Under the pieces are notes generated by a model that was not told where the DNA came from, made no database searches, and saw only the letters and a program-made list of their open reading frames with translations. Shown piece after piece: positions 6,355 to 7,051 of a stretch of DNA of 7,051 nucleotides. A program made the position numbers and the translations under genes. Each line of letters starts with the position of its first letter. Position 1 is the first letter of the stretch. Origin of the DNA: Leptolinea sp964404415 (lineage in GTDB: Bacteria; Chloroflexota; Anaerolineae; Anaerolineales; Anaerolineaceae); NCBI GenBank assembly GCA_964404415.1, contig CAYOKC010000165.1, positions 1-7,051 of the forward strand, written 5' to 3'.

Positions 6355-6657
6355 GTTATTCTTTTTGGCTTCCTCGCGGGCGATCTGTGCTTTTTCCCGG
6401 GCTTGCTGATCTTCATCGATCAACGGAAGGCAGGTGCAGCTTGTCACCTGGTTGGGATTATTCTTTTTGATGTAGGTCATGATAAATCCGGCAACCACAA
6501 ACAGGGCGACAAGTCCCCATGGGAATCCGGTCAACAGGTTTGATTGAACCACGGCGGCAGGTGTGGGGTCTACCGGTGGGTTGCCTTCCGCGAGAACAGG
6601 GAAACTTGTACTTAGTGATACCAATAATGCCAGGGAAAGGGATCTTAAAATTCTCAT
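6343..6657 (-). CDS. Small membrane protein of unknown function with signal peptide and one further helix, 104 aa
   Basis: The function is not recognised. Residues 1-23 form a clear signal sequence: MRILRS, a hydrophobic core, then FPVLAEG with a plausible cleavage after LA. A short Pro-rich segment (PPVDPTPAA) follows. A second hydrophobic helix (about 47-62, WGLVALFVVAGFIMTYI) leads to a basic IKKNN stop-transfer. The last 35 residues are polar and probably cytoplasmic. They include a SCTCL motif (about 73-77) with two cysteines and a charged helix (DEDQQAREKAQIAREEAKKNN) that could form a short coiled coil. The predicted form is single-pass with the tail inside. The start has GGAG (minus strand, 6663-6666) at a 5-nt spacer. 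The gene ends 6 nt from the convergent phosphatase gene and is divergent from a MerR regulator gene, so shared control is possible. The Cys pair might bind metal or carry a redox or lipid modification; this is speculation. Confidence 0.78.
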   Translation of the reverse strand: MRILRSLSLALLVSLSTSFPVLAEGNPPVDPTPAAVVQSNLLTGFPWGLVALFVVAGFIMTYIKKNNPNQVTSCTCLPLIDEDQQAREKAQIAREEAKKNNSGA

Positions 6658-6728
6658 TCTTACTCCGGTCGGATACGATTAACTCTTAATAATTATGACT
6701 TAAATAATCGGGGCTGCATACCGGTCTA

Positions 6729-6755
6729 TTGTAAAATACAGACAGTCTGTATAAT
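6729..6755 (+). promoter_or_regulatory. Promoter of the MerR-type gene
   Basis: A perfect TATAAT box lies at 6750-6755, 13 nt before ATG 6769. The best -35-like hexamer is TTGTAA (6729-6734, four of six matches) at a short 15-bp spacer, so the -35 element is uncertain. Transcription should begin near 6762, giving a leader of about 7 nt. No Shine-Dalgarno sequence is visible before the ATG, which fits a near-leaderless mRNA. Confidence 0.55.
6736..6752. promoter_or_regulatory. Perfect 17-bp palindrome, candidate MerR-family operator
   Basis: ATACAGAC and GTCTGTAT are exact inverted repeats of 8 bp around a single central A (6744). The repeat lies in the 111-bp region between the divergent 104-aa gene and the MerR-type gene. 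It fills the promoter spacer and runs into the first bases of the TATAAT box. MerR-family regulators typically bind dyads between the -35 and -10 of promoters they control, so autoregulation or joint control of both genes is likely. Binding is inferred, not shown. Confidence 0.6.
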
Positions 6756-6768
6756 CTGTGATCCAAAT

Positions 6769-7051
6769 ATGCCGAAAAGAAAATCAACGTCCCCGTATAT
6801 AACGCCATTTTTTAAGACTTCGGACCTCGCAAAGGCTGCCGGTGTGCATGAGAACACCGTGCGGCGGTATGTGGATTGGGGGCTGCTGCCTGCCGTGGAA
6901 CGCGCGCCGAATGGATACCGGCGGTTTACCCAACGTCACCTGGATTGCCTGCAGCTTGACCGGCTTATTATGGAGGGCAGTTACCCCGGAAAATCGATCC
7001 ACCGGTCGGGGGCGGATATCATAGAGAGCGCCGTACGTGATGACTGGGGTG
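6769..7051 (+). CDS. MerR-family transcriptional regulator, N-terminal part (3' truncated by window edge)
   Basis: The frame is open from ATG 6769 to the right edge (94 residues visible). It shows a MerR winged helix-turn-helix: FFKTSDLAKAAGVHENTVRRYVDWGLLP (about 14-41) gives the HTH, with recognition helix around ENTVRRYVDWGLL. APNGYRRFTQRHLD (about 46-59) is the wing, with the family's characteristic Gly-Tyr-Arg-Arg-Phe. A helix follows (LQLDRLIMEG), then PGKSIHRSGADIIESAV, which is not the usual metal-sensor coiled coil and may begin a different effector region. The Cys ligands of metal-sensing MerR proteins would lie beyond the window, so the signal is unknown. Residues 1-13 are a polar, basic extension. 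The gene is divergent from the 104-aa membrane protein gene, and a 17-bp palindrome at its -10 box suggests autoregulation. Confidence 0.85.
   Translation, partial: MPKRKSTSPYITPFFKTSDLAKAAGVHENTVRRYVDWGLLPAVERAPNGYRRFTQRHLDCLQLDRLIMEGSYPGKSIHRSGADIIESAVRDDWG

Noticed and set aside
5940..6416. Minus-strand ORF of 158 codons
   Set aside because: It lies opposite the well-supported HAD phosphatase gene and the end of the 104-aa gene, is Ser/Pro/Arg-rich without a recognisable domain, and is best explained as a shadow frame.
6784..7024. Short ORFs on both strands near the right edge
   Set aside because: They overlap the MerR-type reading frame, whose HTH and wing motifs make it the real gene. 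It runs off the window without a stop codon.
1..7051. Defence system, mobile element, CRISPR array or tRNA
   Set aside because: No nuclease, transposase, integrase, methyltransferase, spaced direct repeats or cloverleaf-like segment was found when reading both strands. The genes are housekeeping-like or envelope-related.

Overview
The window looks like an ordinary chromosomal segment from a bacterium of mid G+C content. It most resembles the Chloroflexota, probably an Anaerolineae-type genome. This is an inference from style rather than a marker gene. The clues are a lipoprotein with a long Thr/Pro-rich stalk and an SH3-like plus beta-sandwich tail, a GT2/GT-C glycosyltransferase pair, and a bacterial glycerol-1-phosphate dehydrogenase beside a NagD-type phosphatase. 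No tRNA, rRNA, CRISPR, transposase or phage gene was seen.

Left part (1-3185), all on +: the C-terminal end of a membrane-anchored family-2 glycosyltransferase; a 652-residue polytopic GT-C-type (ArnT/PMT-like) glycosyltransferase; and a secreted lipoprotein. The first two make a plausible pair, in which one loads a sugar onto a polyprenyl phosphate and the other transfers it outside the membrane. The lipoprotein follows closely and may be co-transcribed.

Middle (3186-4216): a small flavodoxin-fold protein on + converges on a 74-residue unknown protein on -. A near-perfect 22-bp hairpin, probably a two-way terminator, lies between them. The unknown gene is divergent from the next unit, and their shared 152-bp intergenic region holds the perfect palindrome TATCACGTGATA.

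Right part (4217-6336): a tight two-gene + operon with an 8-nt gap, encoding an AraM/EgsA-type sn-glycerol-1-phosphate dehydrogenase and a HAD-IIA (NagD/AraL-like) phosphatase. The same two families sit together in the Bacillus subtilis arabinose operon, but no arabinose gene is visible here. The pair suggests a conserved link in glycerol-phosphate metabolism.

End (6337-7051): a 104-residue membrane protein of unknown function on - converges on the phosphatase gene. It diverges from a MerR-family regulator on + that runs off the window. A perfect 17-bp palindrome in the shared intergenic region abuts and partly overlaps a consensus TATAAT box, and is a good operator candidate. No wholly new system could be demonstrated. 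The most useful leads are the G1P dehydrogenase/phosphatase pair, the MerR operator with a near-leaderless start, and the two small unknown proteins.
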